From DROE01 sp964569865 (lineage in GTDB: Bacteria; Pseudomonadota; Alphaproteobacteria; Rhizobiales; Devosiaceae): a stretch of DNA of 11,581 bases. The stretch's first letter is position 1, and each line of letters opens with the position of its first letter. Where the stretch lies: positions 1 through 11,581 of the forward strand of contig CAZMVQ010000074.1 of assembly GCA_964569865.1 (NCBI GenBank). Reading direction: 5' to 3'. The notes under the pieces were generated by a model, which made no database searches, was not told the origin of the DNA, and worked only from the letters and a program-made list of their open reading frames with translations. Below, in pieces: positions 1-6,679 of the stretch. A program made the position numbers and the translations under genes.

Positions 1-11
1 ACTTGTCTTTC

Positions 12-56
12 GCGTTCCCGAAACAAAAAACCGGTACCCACTTTTTTTGGGAACGC
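12..56. repeat. Palindromic intergenic repeat, possible transcription end signal
   Basis: A perfect 8-base inverted repeat (GCGTTCCC at 12-19, GGGAACGC at 49-56) encloses an A-run on the left and a T-run on the right, so the stem can extend with A-T pairs around the core CCGGTACCCA. It abuts the stop codon of the minus-strand YcgN-like gene, so it could fold in that transcript and help end it. No uridine tract follows the stem on the minus strand, so it is not a canonical intrinsic terminator. The core resembles a short palindromic element that I remember as widespread between genes in Rhizobiales (variants of ACCGGTTCCCACTTTT). Family membership is from memory; the inverted repeat itself is seen directly. 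Confidence 0.65.
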
Positions 57-563
57 TCAGGTTTCCTTTGGCTGCCAATCGGGCCAATCAACCACATGGT
101 CTTCCCATTCCCCGGCCCTTACGTCCTGCTCATCCACAGTGCGGCCAAGCACTGAAACCCCCACTTTGACGATTGCTTCAGTGTTCCCACAAACCAGCGG
201 GTGCCACCATGCAAGCCCCCGTCCCTCGGCAATTCGCCTATAGGCACAGGTTTTGGGAATCCATGGGATTTTGCCCGCATTATCCGGAGTGATTTTTATG
301 CAGTCCGGCACAATTTCCTGCCGATTTTCATAATTTGAACATTGACAGGTTGAAGCATCAAATAGCAGGCAGTGAACATCCGATTTAAAGACTTTACCGC
401 TGTCCTCGTCTTCCAGCTTAATCAAACAACAACGCCCGCAGCCATCGCAAAGCGCTTCCCATTCTGAAGGGGACAATTCCTCCAGAGTTTTTTCTTCCCA
501 AAATGCCATGAAATCTCGGTTTTTAGTGGAATTTCTTAGTTTAACAGTGAGGGGTTTCACCAT
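57..563 (-). CDS. YcgN/UPF0260-type YkgJ-family cysteine-cluster protein
   Basis: 168 residues. It carries the family's CDGCGRCC cluster (Cys39, 42, 45, 46), then Cys65, a CQC pair (Cys73, 75) before SNYENR, Cys88 in the motif PDCIK, Cys106 in KTCAYR, and WWHPL followed by Cys125. The spacing closely follows what I recall of E. coli YcgN, including the opening FWEEKTLEELSPSEWEALC and a closing DW-x-D-x-V-x-DWPDW. The cysteines suggest a zinc or iron-sulfur binding cytosolic protein; the cellular role of the family is not established. The chosen ATG at 563 has AAGAG only two bases upstream. An internal ATG at 509 (residue 19) has GAGA four bases upstream and would start at AFWEEKTL, so the true start is uncertain. 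The gene is divergent from the PBP1A operon across 104 bases. Confidence 0.9.
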   Translation of the reverse strand: MVKPLTVKLRNSTKNRDFMAFWEEKTLEELSPSEWEALCDGCGRCCLIKLEDEDSGKVFKSDVHCLLFDASTCQCSNYENRQEIVPDCIKITPDNAGKIPWIPKTCAYRRIAEGRGLAWWHPLVCGNTEAIVKVGVSVLGRTVDEQDVRAGEWEDHVVDWPDWQPKET

Positions 564-667
564 TTCTCTTAAATGTTATAGCAAATAAAACGCTTGGCAT
601 GATATAGCACAAAACAGGCAATTCAGATGTAGAGTAAAAAAATCCAATTTGGTAGAAACCACACTAA

Positions 668-2905
668 TTGGTTAGACTAAAATTTGATTACCTGTTTCAG
701 GAAAAGATTTTGCAAGACCCGTTTTATAACAAACACCAACGCAAAAAATCAGCGCCGCTTCTTGCGGCTGATGCCTGGATTGACTCTTCAATTCATGACT
801 TCATCCTCTCAATCGGGGCAACTTACACCCGATTTCAGGATTTCATGTCAATATTTCACGTCTATGGAATCAAACGCTGGTTTGTCGAAATATTTTCAGA
901 CGGGTTGAGCTTTTTAACCATTGGTCTTGTGTTATTAACTGCATTGGCACTTCCGGCATTTGATGCCACCGCCTATGGCGGGTTTAACAAGGCTGAGGAT
1001 TATTCAGTCATATTTCTGGATCGTTATGGCAATGAAATAGGCAGGCGCGGCATCAGAACCGATGATTCGGTGGAGCTTGATATGCTGCCAGATCAATTGA
1101 TCAAAGCAACATTGGCGACCGAAGACAGAAGATTTTACATTCATTTCGGGATTGATGTGGTGGGTACGTTTCGTGCCCTTTTAACCAATGTGCAAGCTCA
1201 ATCAGTGGTCGAGGGCGGCTCTTCAATAACCCAGCAATTGGCAAAATTATTGTTCCTGAGTTCTGAGCAAACCATAGAGCGCAAAATCAATGAAGCATTT
1301 TTAGCTGTGTGGCTGGAGGCTCGCTATACAAAAGACGAAATATTAAAATTATATTTTGACCGGGCTTATCTTGGAGGAGGAAATTTTGGAGTTGCTGCTG
1401 CCTCGGAATACTATTTTGGTAAATCGGTACGCGATATAAATCTGGCCGAAGCGGCAATGCTTGGAGGCATGTTCAAGGCTCCTTCAAGATATGCTCCCCA
1501 TATTGATCTGGCGGCAGCAAGAGCACGGGCCAATGATGTTTTATCCAATATGGTTGAGGCGGGTTATCTGACCGAGGGGCAGGTTACCGCAGCACGAAGA
1601 ATTCCTGCCAAGGCAATCGAGAGATTTGATGATATTGAATCTCCCAATTATTTTCTGGATTGGTCGTTTGAACGGGTTAAAGAAATCGTTGGCAATAGCG
1701 AAGCGGTGGGGTTTGTTGTTAGAACCACAATTGATCCGGTTTTGCAGACTTATGCTGAACAGGCCGTAACCTCGATATTGCGTGAAAACGGGGAACAATA
1801 TGATGTTGATCAGGCCGCAATTGTTGTTTCAGACCCGGCTGGTGCCATCCGCTCAATGGTTGGCGGGCTGGATTATGGGCTAAGTCAGTTTAATCGCGCC
1901 ACCGATTCTGCACGTCAATCCGGCTCGTCTTTTAAGCCATTTGTTTATGCAACCGCGTTTGAAGAATTGGGATACACTCCAGCCACTGTGGTTTCTGACC
2001 AGCCGGTTTGTATTGGCAACTGGTGTCCACGCAATTACGGCCGCTCCTATAGGGGCAATGTTACCCTGATGACAGCTCTAACCCGCTCCATCAACACTGT
2101 TCCGGTAACGCTTTCTATTCGTACCGGGCGCAAACCAATTGCCGAGATGGCTCGGCGGCTTGGCATTACCAGCGATTTTGCGGTTACCAGATCGCTGGCA
2201 CTTGGCGTTGCTGCCACATCGGTCATTGATATGAATTCCGCTTTTTCGGTATTTGCCAATGGCGGATATAAAGCCACCTCCTATGGCATAACCTCTATCG
2301 ATACATTACGCGGAGAAAGCGTTTATGAATATGATAGTTCAAAAGATTTTTCCGAGCGTCTGATTGAAGAAAGAACTGCGCGGTTCATCAATACAATTTT
2401 GCGCAATGTGGTCACATCGGGAACAGGTCGGCGGGCCAATGTGGAGGGAGTGCCAGCGGCGGGAAAAACCGGAACGACATCATCTTCAAGGGACGCTTGG
2501 TTTGCCGGTTATACGGGGAATTATGTGGCTACCGTGTGGATGGGTAATGACAATTTTCGCGCCACCAACCGGCTTACCGGAGGTCGACTGCCAGCGATGA
2601 TCTGGCAAAAATTCATGGAATTTGCCCACACGAATATCGAAGTTAAACCCCTGTTTGGAGTGGATTTTGAGCCTAGGGCATTTGCCAGTGTCACTAGCGC
2701 AAACGAAGGCGAGAACCCAGAAGCAGAAAGACCGCCCAATCTATCTGCTCCGGCAGCACAAAAACTGTTGACGCTGATTGATATTTTTGGGGACGCTTTA
2801 AAGCAACAACAAACCTATGCAACAAATCCAAAAGAAATTCCCGACCCTGCAATCGGGCCAAACCCACCCGACATTCCCATTGCTCAAGTGGACACACTAA
2901 ATTGA
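668..2905 (+). CDS. Bifunctional penicillin-binding protein, PBP1A family
   Basis: 745 residues, a class A PBP that polymerises lipid II (transglycosylase) and cross-links peptides (transpeptidase) on the periplasmic face. A cytoplasmic N-terminus of about 80 residues precedes one membrane segment (about 81-98). The GT51 domain shows TEDRRFY with catalytic Glu152, GGSSITQQLAK (183-193), a second Glu209 in KINEAFLAVWLE, and YLGGGNFGVAAA. The transpeptidase domain shows RQSGSSFKPF with nucleophile Ser420 and Lys423, SIN (474-476) and KTG (600-602). A Pro/Glu-rich tail lies after about residue 650. All catalytic motifs are intact. The annotated start is a TTG with no good ribosome-binding site. 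The next ATG (845) would remove 59 residues, and I keep the long form because the extra part (WIDSS, WKRW-like HVYGIKRW) looks coding and family-like. It is first gene of a three-gene operon, and its stop overlaps the next start. Confidence 0.93.
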   Translation: MVRLKFDYLFQEKILQDPFYNKHQRKKSAPLLAADAWIDSSIHDFILSIGATYTRFQDFMSIFHVYGIKRWFVEIFSDGLSFLTIGLVLLTALALPAFDATAYGGFNKAEDYSVIFLDRYGNEIGRRGIRTDDSVELDMLPDQLIKATLATEDRRFYIHFGIDVVGTFRALLTNVQAQSVVEGGSSITQQLAKLLFLSSEQTIERKINEAFLAVWLEARYTKDEILKLYFDRAYLGGGNFGVAAASEYYFGKSVRDINLAEAAMLGGMFKAPSRYAPHIDLAAARARANDVLSNMVEAGYLTEGQVTAARRIPAKAIERFDDIESPNYFLDWSFERVKEIVGNSEAVGFVVRTTIDPVLQTYAEQAVTSILRENGEQYDVDQAAIVVSDPAGAIRSMVGGLDYGLSQFNRATDSARQSGSSFKPFVYATAFEELGYTPATVVSDQPVCIGNWCPRNYGRSYRGNVTLMTALTRSINTVPVTLSIRTGRKPIAEMARRLGITSDFAVTRSLALGVAATSVIDMNSAFSVFANGGYKATSYGITSIDTLRGESVYEYDSSKDFSERLIEERTARFINTILRNVVTSGTGRRANVEGVPAAGKTGTTSSSRDAWFAGYTGNYVATVWMGNDNFRATNRLTGGRLPAMIWQKFMEFAHTNIEVKPLFGVDFEPRAFASVTSANEGENPEAERPPNLSAPAAQKLLTLIDIFGDALKQQQTYATNPKEIPDPAIGPNPPDIPIAQVDTLN

Positions 2906-3480
2906 GATTTTTGTTTAATTTATTTTTGTTTTTAGGTGTCGCGATGCTCGTCGGGTTCGGGTTGAGTTACCTTGCCCTTGAAAAGGGTGGTATCTGGGGC
3001 ACTTTGCGCATTGGTCCCTGGGTTGCATGGACGGAAATTGGCTCACCAAATCCCGACCCCTATACCAAAGCCTATGCATCCAGAGCAGGGGCACTGGAAA
3101 TGACCCGTGCCGAAGGGATTAAATTTATTGCTGAAATTGACAGTGACGGAAATCGCCTGCAGCGTAACTGTTCTTATCGAATTGATGGCAGCACCCCCCA
3201 GGCAACAATGTGGACCCTAACCGCCACCCAAAAAGACGGCACCTCCATTGCGCCTGAATGGGGGGAAATGGCAATGCATAGCGCTCGAATAAACCGGGCT
3301 GAGGATGGTTCATTTGCCATAAATGTCGGACCGTCTCTGGCCAGCGGTAACTGGCTGGAAATTGCTGGCGAGGGCAATTTTATTCTAGTGCTCAATTTTT
3401 ATGATTCTTCTATTTTTTCCATAGCCGATATGCAGGGAAATACACTACCGGCAATAATTGAAGAGCGTTGTGATGCTTAG
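2902..3480 (+). CDS. DUF1214-domain membrane-anchored protein
   Basis: 192 residues. An N-terminal hydrophobic segment (about 3-23) would anchor the rest in the periplasm. The body fits the DUF1214 pattern: CSYRIDGSTPQATMWTLTA, then DGSFAINVGPSLASGNWLEI, then a closing FILVLNFYD. The domain is a beta-rich fold of unknown biochemical function. The start is a TTG at 2902 forming a TTGA overlap with the stop of the PBP1A gene, the analogue of the common ATGA overlap, so translation is probably coupled. An alternative ATG at 2944 (residue 15) would cut into the membrane segment. In many bacteria DUF1254 and DUF1214 are fused in one longer protein; here they are separate genes with DUF1214 first. 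The operon position suggests an envelope role beside peptidoglycan synthesis, which is inference. Confidence 0.82.
   Translation: MRFLFNLFLFLGVAMLVGFGLSYLALEKGGIWGTLRIGPWVAWTEIGSPNPDPYTKAYASRAGALEMTRAEGIKFIAEIDSDGNRLQRNCSYRIDGSTPQATMWTLTATQKDGTSIAPEWGEMAMHSARINRAEDGSFAINVGPSLASGNWLEIAGEGNFILVLNFYDSSIFSIADMQGNTLPAIIEERCDA
3460..3465 (+). promoter_or_regulatory. Ribosome-binding site for the DUF1254 gene
   Basis: GAAGAG, seven bases before the ATG at 3473 and inside the end of the DUF1214 gene. This spacing decides the start: the in-frame TTG at 3458 overlaps this site and would leave it unused. Confidence 0.6.
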
Positions 3481-4015
3481 AGCACTGATGTGGATAATTG
3501 CCGGGGGGGTGCTGGGTGTGGTTGTGCATCTGGTATCGATATTGAGCCTTCCTTCCCTGGCCGCAGAGAATGTCTGGGATAGAGTTTTATCTCTGAACAG
3601 TTTTGAAAAAATTGTGGTTCTTGACGATGTTTCCTACAACTCGCCAAACCCCTTACAACTGGACCCGGAGCTTTTATACGGTATCTGCCGTCTTGACTTA
3701 AGCAATGGAGTTGGCGTGTTGAGTGCCCAGATGCCCGGCGACTTCTGGTCGGTTTCTGTGTTTGATGCGCAAGGAGTTGCCGTATATGGCACCACCAACC
3801 GCTCGATTGTCGGCCAGTCCCTTAAACTTGGTATTTTCAACGATGAACAGACAAAAATGCTCTCGGATCAGGAACTGGATATTGAAGAGGGCTTGTTGAT
3901 TGTTGAGTCAGAACTCAATGATGTTTTTGTGGTCTTAAGAGTTGCTCCATCTCACCCGGCAGTCAAACAGCGCTATAAAGAGCAATTGGAAAAAGCAGTT
4001 TGCGCCAGCAATTAA
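3473..4015 (+). CDS. DUF1254-family membrane-anchored protein
   Basis: 180 residues from the ATG at 3473. An N-terminal hydrophobic stretch (about 4-25) is followed by a probable periplasmic domain. The mid region, with LDPELLYGICRLDLSNGVGVL, PGDFWSVSVFDAQGVAVYGTTNRSI and a later EGLLIVES, matches the small DUF1254 proteins found next to DUF1214 proteins in Rhizobiales as I remember them. Biochemical function is unknown. The start overlaps the upstream stop by eight bases and is preceded by a good ribosome-binding site. A longer reading from TTG at 3458 adds five residues and is less likely. It is the last gene of the PBP1A-DUF1214-DUF1254 operon. I see no hairpin terminator after it, only a new ribosome-binding site and a short frame. 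Confidence 0.75.
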   Translation: MLRALMWIIAGGVLGVVVHLVSILSLPSLAAENVWDRVLSLNSFEKIVVLDDVSYNSPNPLQLDPELLYGICRLDLSNGVGVLSAQMPGDFWSVSVFDAQGVAVYGTTNRSIVGQSLKLGIFNDEQTKMLSDQELDIEEGLLIVESELNDVFVVLRVAPSHPAVKQRYKEQLEKAVCASN

Positions 4016-4069
4016 GGGAGATATTTGATGCGGATCGCGTTCGAATTACATGCCACAAAACTGGTTTGA
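4016..4069 (+). other. Strong ribosome-binding site plus 13-codon frame after the PBP1A operon
   Basis: Directly after the DUF1254 stop comes GGGAG (4016-4020), then seven bases, then ATG (4028). The frame reads MRIAFELHATKLV and stops at 4067-4069. It runs antisense over the last codons of the convergent lipoprotein gene. The initiation signal is better than that of several real genes here, yet the frame is tiny. It may be a leader-like peptide, the remnant of a lost fourth operon gene, or chance. I claim no function. Confidence 0.3.
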
Positions 4070-4741
4070 AACAGCAGTTTGCACATGGGTGGCTAAAAAA
4101 TTAAGCCGATTGTCTACTTCTCTTGCCATTTCGTTTGGGCTTTCAAGCAAAAGATTTTCCAGAGCGTAGGAATATGAATCATAACGAAACTGAACTCGCG
4201 AGACAAAAACTGTTACGGTTTCACGATTTTTTTGGTTCCTAAGGCTTATTGCCTGCAACACCTGTTCGCTGACATCATTTATATTTTGAGCCGCTGTTAT
4301 TCTTCTGGCATCGGTTTTTTGAACTTGGCAAATCGCTTCAAACACAGCAGGCAAGGTCATTATGTCGAGCTGAACATCGTTTGACAACGCGCCATATCTG
4401 CCTGATGAAGATGCATAGGGGCGCGATTTTAGCCAGAGAAAATAGTCAGTTTGATTTGGCACAGCGCCTGCCAGAACTCTGGCACCAAGCCTGATATTAT
4501 ATATCCATGATTGCCCCTCAATTATTGAAACAAACCTTTGCATGAGGTTTTGCATCTTTACCTCCTCATCGCTTTGCACCAATTCAAAATTGTCAGGGTC
4601 GGCAGGGTTTGGAAAACTATCAAATACCGATTTGGGCATTTGGCTGGCACGGCCAAAATCTCCGGTGGGCGAACAGGCGGCAATTACCAGAGAAATTATG
4701 GCAATCTGACCAATTCGGACAAAAAATCGCAAAGAAAACAT
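4046..4741 (-). CDS. Predicted lipoprotein of unknown function
   Basis: 231 residues from the ATG at 4741. The N-terminus (MFSLRFFVRIG, then a hydrophobic IAIISLVIAAC) is a textbook lipoprotein signal peptide: Arg5 and Arg9 in the n-region and a lipobox VIAAC with the acylated Cys at position 23, followed by SPTGD. The mature part is mixed and largely helical-looking, ending in NQFCGM, with one further Cys in AICQVQK. I do not recognise the family. The frame stays open upstream to 4846, but the added residues look like translated non-coding DNA, and a lipobox that far in would not work. CGGAAA lies just upstream of the chosen ATG; an ATG at 4756 adds five residues and is possible. The gene is convergent with the PBP1A operon and divergent from the DUF2336 gene. 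Ser/Asp after the acyl-Cys does not settle which membrane it sits in. Confidence 0.72.
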   Translation of the reverse strand: MFSLRFFVRIGQIAIISLVIAACSPTGDFGRASQMPKSVFDSFPNPADPDNFELVQSDEEVKMQNLMQRFVSIIEGQSWIYNIRLGARVLAGAVPNQTDYFLWLKSRPYASSSGRYGALSNDVQLDIMTLPAVFEAICQVQKTDARRITAAQNINDVSEQVLQAISLRNQKNRETVTVFVSRVQFRYDSYSYALENLLLESPNEMAREVDNRLNFLATHVQTAVSNQFCGM

Positions 4742-5056
4742 CAAATTTCCGATCATCCCGGATCCGGCAGTTCCGGTCCACGTACAAAATGGGGCCATGA
4801 AGTCACAATGGCAGAAATCCCACCGCCGGACTTGACCGATAAACAAGTGGTGGGCAACGATGGCTTTTCCACAATTTTCTCCAAAGAATATACCTGTTAG
4901 CGCAAAATCTCATCTCGTTTTGCCCCTTTGACACAGGAAAAGCGAATTATCGCGATATTTTCATTAAAAGTTAGTCAAGGTTAACAGTCTGCTAACGAAT
5001 TGGAATAAATAGTGGTGCTGTAATTCAATTGATTCAAAAATATGTGAAAAACGCAG
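4742..5056. other. Divergent non-coding region between the lipoprotein and DUF2336 genes
   Basis: 315 bases holding signals for both directions. It includes a consensus -35 hexamer TTGACA on the plus strand (4928-4933) without a good -10 at 16-18 bases (nearest candidate GATATT at 4954-4959, spacing 20). It also has a 10-base palindrome TATCGCGATA (4948-4957), the half-site cluster at 4970-4996, and a GANTC site (5031-5035), the CcrM methylation sequence of alphaproteobacteria, 21 bases before the DUF2336 start. A short plus-strand frame (4808-4900, 30 codons beginning MAEIPPPDL) has no clear ribosome-binding site and I do not call it a gene. Confidence 0.5.
4970..4996 (+). promoter_or_regulatory. 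Cluster of GTTA-type half-sites, CtrA-like, upstream of DUF2336 gene
   Basis: GTTAG (4970-4974), GTTAAC (4980-4985) and CTAAC (4992-4996) lie in a near-symmetric array. The pair at 4981-4995 reads TTAA-N7-CTAA, one mismatch from the CtrA consensus TTAA-N7-TTAA, about 60 bases before the DUF2336 start. The sequence is seen directly; binding by CtrA is inference. One-mismatch matches are expected roughly every few kilobases by chance. Confidence 0.35.
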
Positions 5057-6205
5057 ATGATCGGCTTCCAACCCTACGAGACTTTTCAACTCCTCATTGA
5101 TTCTGGAGGTATTGATCGCGCCAACACGTTGTTGGTTGCCGCTTGCGATGCATTTGCGCGGCGTGGAAAACCCCACGAAATAGAAATAAAGCAATTCGAA
5201 GAACTAGCGACCAGACTTTTCCCAACCGCTGCACCGGGCGCAAGGATCAAGGCCGCTTCAACTTTGGGCTATTCCCAATATTTGTCGCCAAAACTAGAAC
5301 AATTGGTAGTGGCCAATATCGGGGATGATCTGATCTCCTATTTAAGAGAAGCTCCCTCGCTTTCAGAGCAAACGATGATTGGGATTATAAGCGCTGCCGA
5401 CACCAGAATTTGTGCCGCGCTGGCTTCAAGAGATGACATACCAAATGTCGCCTTGGCCAAACTGTTTCAATTGAACAGTCGACGGGTTTACAGGGCACTG
5501 GCCGGTAATTCAGCAGTTCGCCCCAGAGGGCCCTATTTGAATGCAATGGCGCGCTCGGCACAAATGGATCATAAGGTGGCGCGCTCTTTGGCCCGACGTG
5601 AAGATTTTGATACAGCATTATTGGCCCCGGCATTTTTTGATCTGGTGGAAGAAGATCGACTGCAGGTCATTGAGGCATTTTCTTTGAGAAAAACCCCGGA
5701 CGCTCCAATAAAACGCACCCTTGAGCAAATTTCTTTGGCCAAGGCGGACCTGTCGCGGGCGTTAATGAAACTGTTTATGGAAAATCGACGCCCTGAAGTG
5801 ACAAAGCTGTTAACGCAAATCACTGGAATGGACGAGATACGTTGTGGCCAGATTGCCCATGATGTCAGCGGCGCAGCGCTGTTTGTGGTGCTTCGCGCCT
5901 TTGGTCTTAATTCGCAAGAGGGCTTGAAGGTTATCATTCATGCCACCTCCCATGAAGAAGAGGACCGCTCGCAATCCCTTGGAACTTTCGCTCGCATGTT
6001 CCAGAATATAAGTTCTGACGCAATGGCATTTTTGCTTAGCGTATGGAGAGCTGAGGTTAATCTTTTGGACCTGAACAAGCCGCAATATCGCCCGTTTGGA
6101 GAAGAAACAAAACGTGCAAGCAGCGCCCGTACCGTTTCAAACAATCCAGCAATCAACAAGGCTGTCAACGCTCTGGAGCGCATCGGTGCACGTCGCGCCA
6201 GTTAG
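5057..6205 (+). CDS. DUF2336-domain protein
   Basis: 382 residues with no signal peptide or membrane segment, so probably cytosolic. The body is almost entirely helical, with repeated units in the pattern LA-R-D-(I/F)-x-x-x-L-x-LF-x-L-x-x-x-x-V-x-R-A-L-A-x-N (for example CAALASRDDIPNVALAKLFQ at about 115-134, then RRVYRALAGNSAV, and again ARSLARREDFDTALLAPAF), which suggests HEAT-like tandem helical repeats. I assign it to DUF2336, a family typical of alphaproteobacteria with no established function. The ATG at 5057 has only a weak purine-rich stretch (GAAAAACGCAG) upstream. An Arg-rich, low-complexity tail follows GEETKRASSARTV. It is a single gene, convergent with DUF1491 across 43 bases. 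A scaffold or signalling-partner role would suit the repeats but is inference. Confidence 0.8.
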   Translation: MIGFQPYETFQLLIDSGGIDRANTLLVAACDAFARRGKPHEIEIKQFEELATRLFPTAAPGARIKAASTLGYSQYLSPKLEQLVVANIGDDLISYLREAPSLSEQTMIGIISAADTRICAALASRDDIPNVALAKLFQLNSRRVYRALAGNSAVRPRGPYLNAMARSAQMDHKVARSLARREDFDTALLAPAFFDLVEEDRLQVIEAFSLRKTPDAPIKRTLEQISLAKADLSRALMKLFMENRRPEVTKLLTQITGMDEIRCGQIAHDVSGAALFVVLRAFGLNSQEGLKVIIHATSHEEEDRSQSLGTFARMFQNISSDAMAFLLSVWRAEVNLLDLNKPQYRPFGEETKRASSARTVSNNPAINKAVNALERIGARRAS

Positions 6206-6248
6206 ATCTTAAAACGATTAAGTCTTGGATCAGTTACGGTCCCTGTTC

Positions 6249-6596
6249 TCAAACATCAGGAATAATTACATTTAACCCATGCTCGCCTGCTGGACTTTCA
6301 AGGGTTAATAGCCAGAAGTCGGGGTCAAAATTGGCCTCGCGTTCAATTCTTTCCTGAACCAGTTTGTTTTCAACCCGATCAAATATGCACTGAAACGGCA
6401 AGTCCAACTCGTCCCCCGTCTGCATAAAATCGGGCGCCTGAATAAAGAGCGAGCTTTTAGAGTTTATATGGTCAACTTCAATCCATACCTGCCCGGCAAT
6501 TGCATCTCCGCGTCTGGAAACCACACAGATATTGCCCATGTCATTGTGACGGCGAACGAAGGCCGCGCACCAAATCTCAGCTCTGATGGAAGTCAT
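6249..6596 (-). CDS. DUF1491 family protein
   Basis: 115 residues. The N-terminal pattern R-x-E-I-W-C-A-A-F-V-R-R, then VVSRRGDAIAGQVWIEVD, and the C-terminal ERIEREANFDPDFWLLTLES match DUF1491, a short cytosolic alphaproteobacterial family without assigned function. Length is typical. The ATG at 6596 lacks a convincing ribosome-binding site; no better start lies close. It is convergent with the DUF2336 gene and lies downstream of the peptidoglycan-binding gene on the same strand, separated from it by 83 bases that carry a possible promoter, so it may be transcribed on its own as well as by read-through. Confidence 0.8.
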   Translation of the reverse strand: MTSIRAEIWCAAFVRRHNDMGNICVVSRRGDAIAGQVWIEVDHINSKSSLFIQAPDFMQTGDELDLPFQCIFDRVENKLVQERIEREANFDPDFWLLTLESPAGEHGLNVIIPDV

Positions 6597-6622
6597 GTGG
6601 ATTTCACGCTAATTTTATGGCG

Positions 6623-6661
6623 ATAATTCAGAATTATTTGCTCTGCAGTTTTTACAATCAA
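6623..6661 (-). promoter_or_regulatory. Candidate promoter with overlapping palindrome, upstream of DUF1491
   Basis: On the minus strand TTGATT (6656-6661) and AATAAT (6633-6638) are separated by 17 bases, a 4/6 and 5/6 match to the vegetative consensus, 36 bases before the DUF1491 start. A perfect palindrome ATAATTC-A-GAATTAT (6623-6637) covers the -10 and could be an operator. The region is AT-rich, so either could be chance. Confidence 0.35.
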
Positions 6662-6679
6662 TCCAAATTATTGCACCGA

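Noticed and set aside
4742..4846. N-terminal extension of the lipoprotein gene
   Set aside because: It would bury the signal peptide about 35 residues deep; the added residues look like translated non-coding DNA.
4538..4900. 120-codon plus-strand frame antisense to the lipoprotein gene
   Set aside because: Mostly mirrors the coding strand of the lipoprotein, has no ribosome-binding site and no recognisable composition. Its last 30 codons lie in free DNA but also lack initiation signals.
4902..4923. Hairpin GCAAAA / TTTTGC
   Set aside because: Six-base AT-rich stem with a 10-base loop and no proper T-run; too weak for a terminator call.
5569..5937. 122-codon minus-strand frame inside the DUF2336 gene
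   Set aside because: Ser/Arg-rich antisense shadow of a well-supported gene.
6208..6222. CTTAA-N5-TTAAG inverted repeat between DUF2336 and DUF1491
   Set aside because: Five-base AT-rich arms without a T-run; the spacing does not fit CtrA; likely chance.
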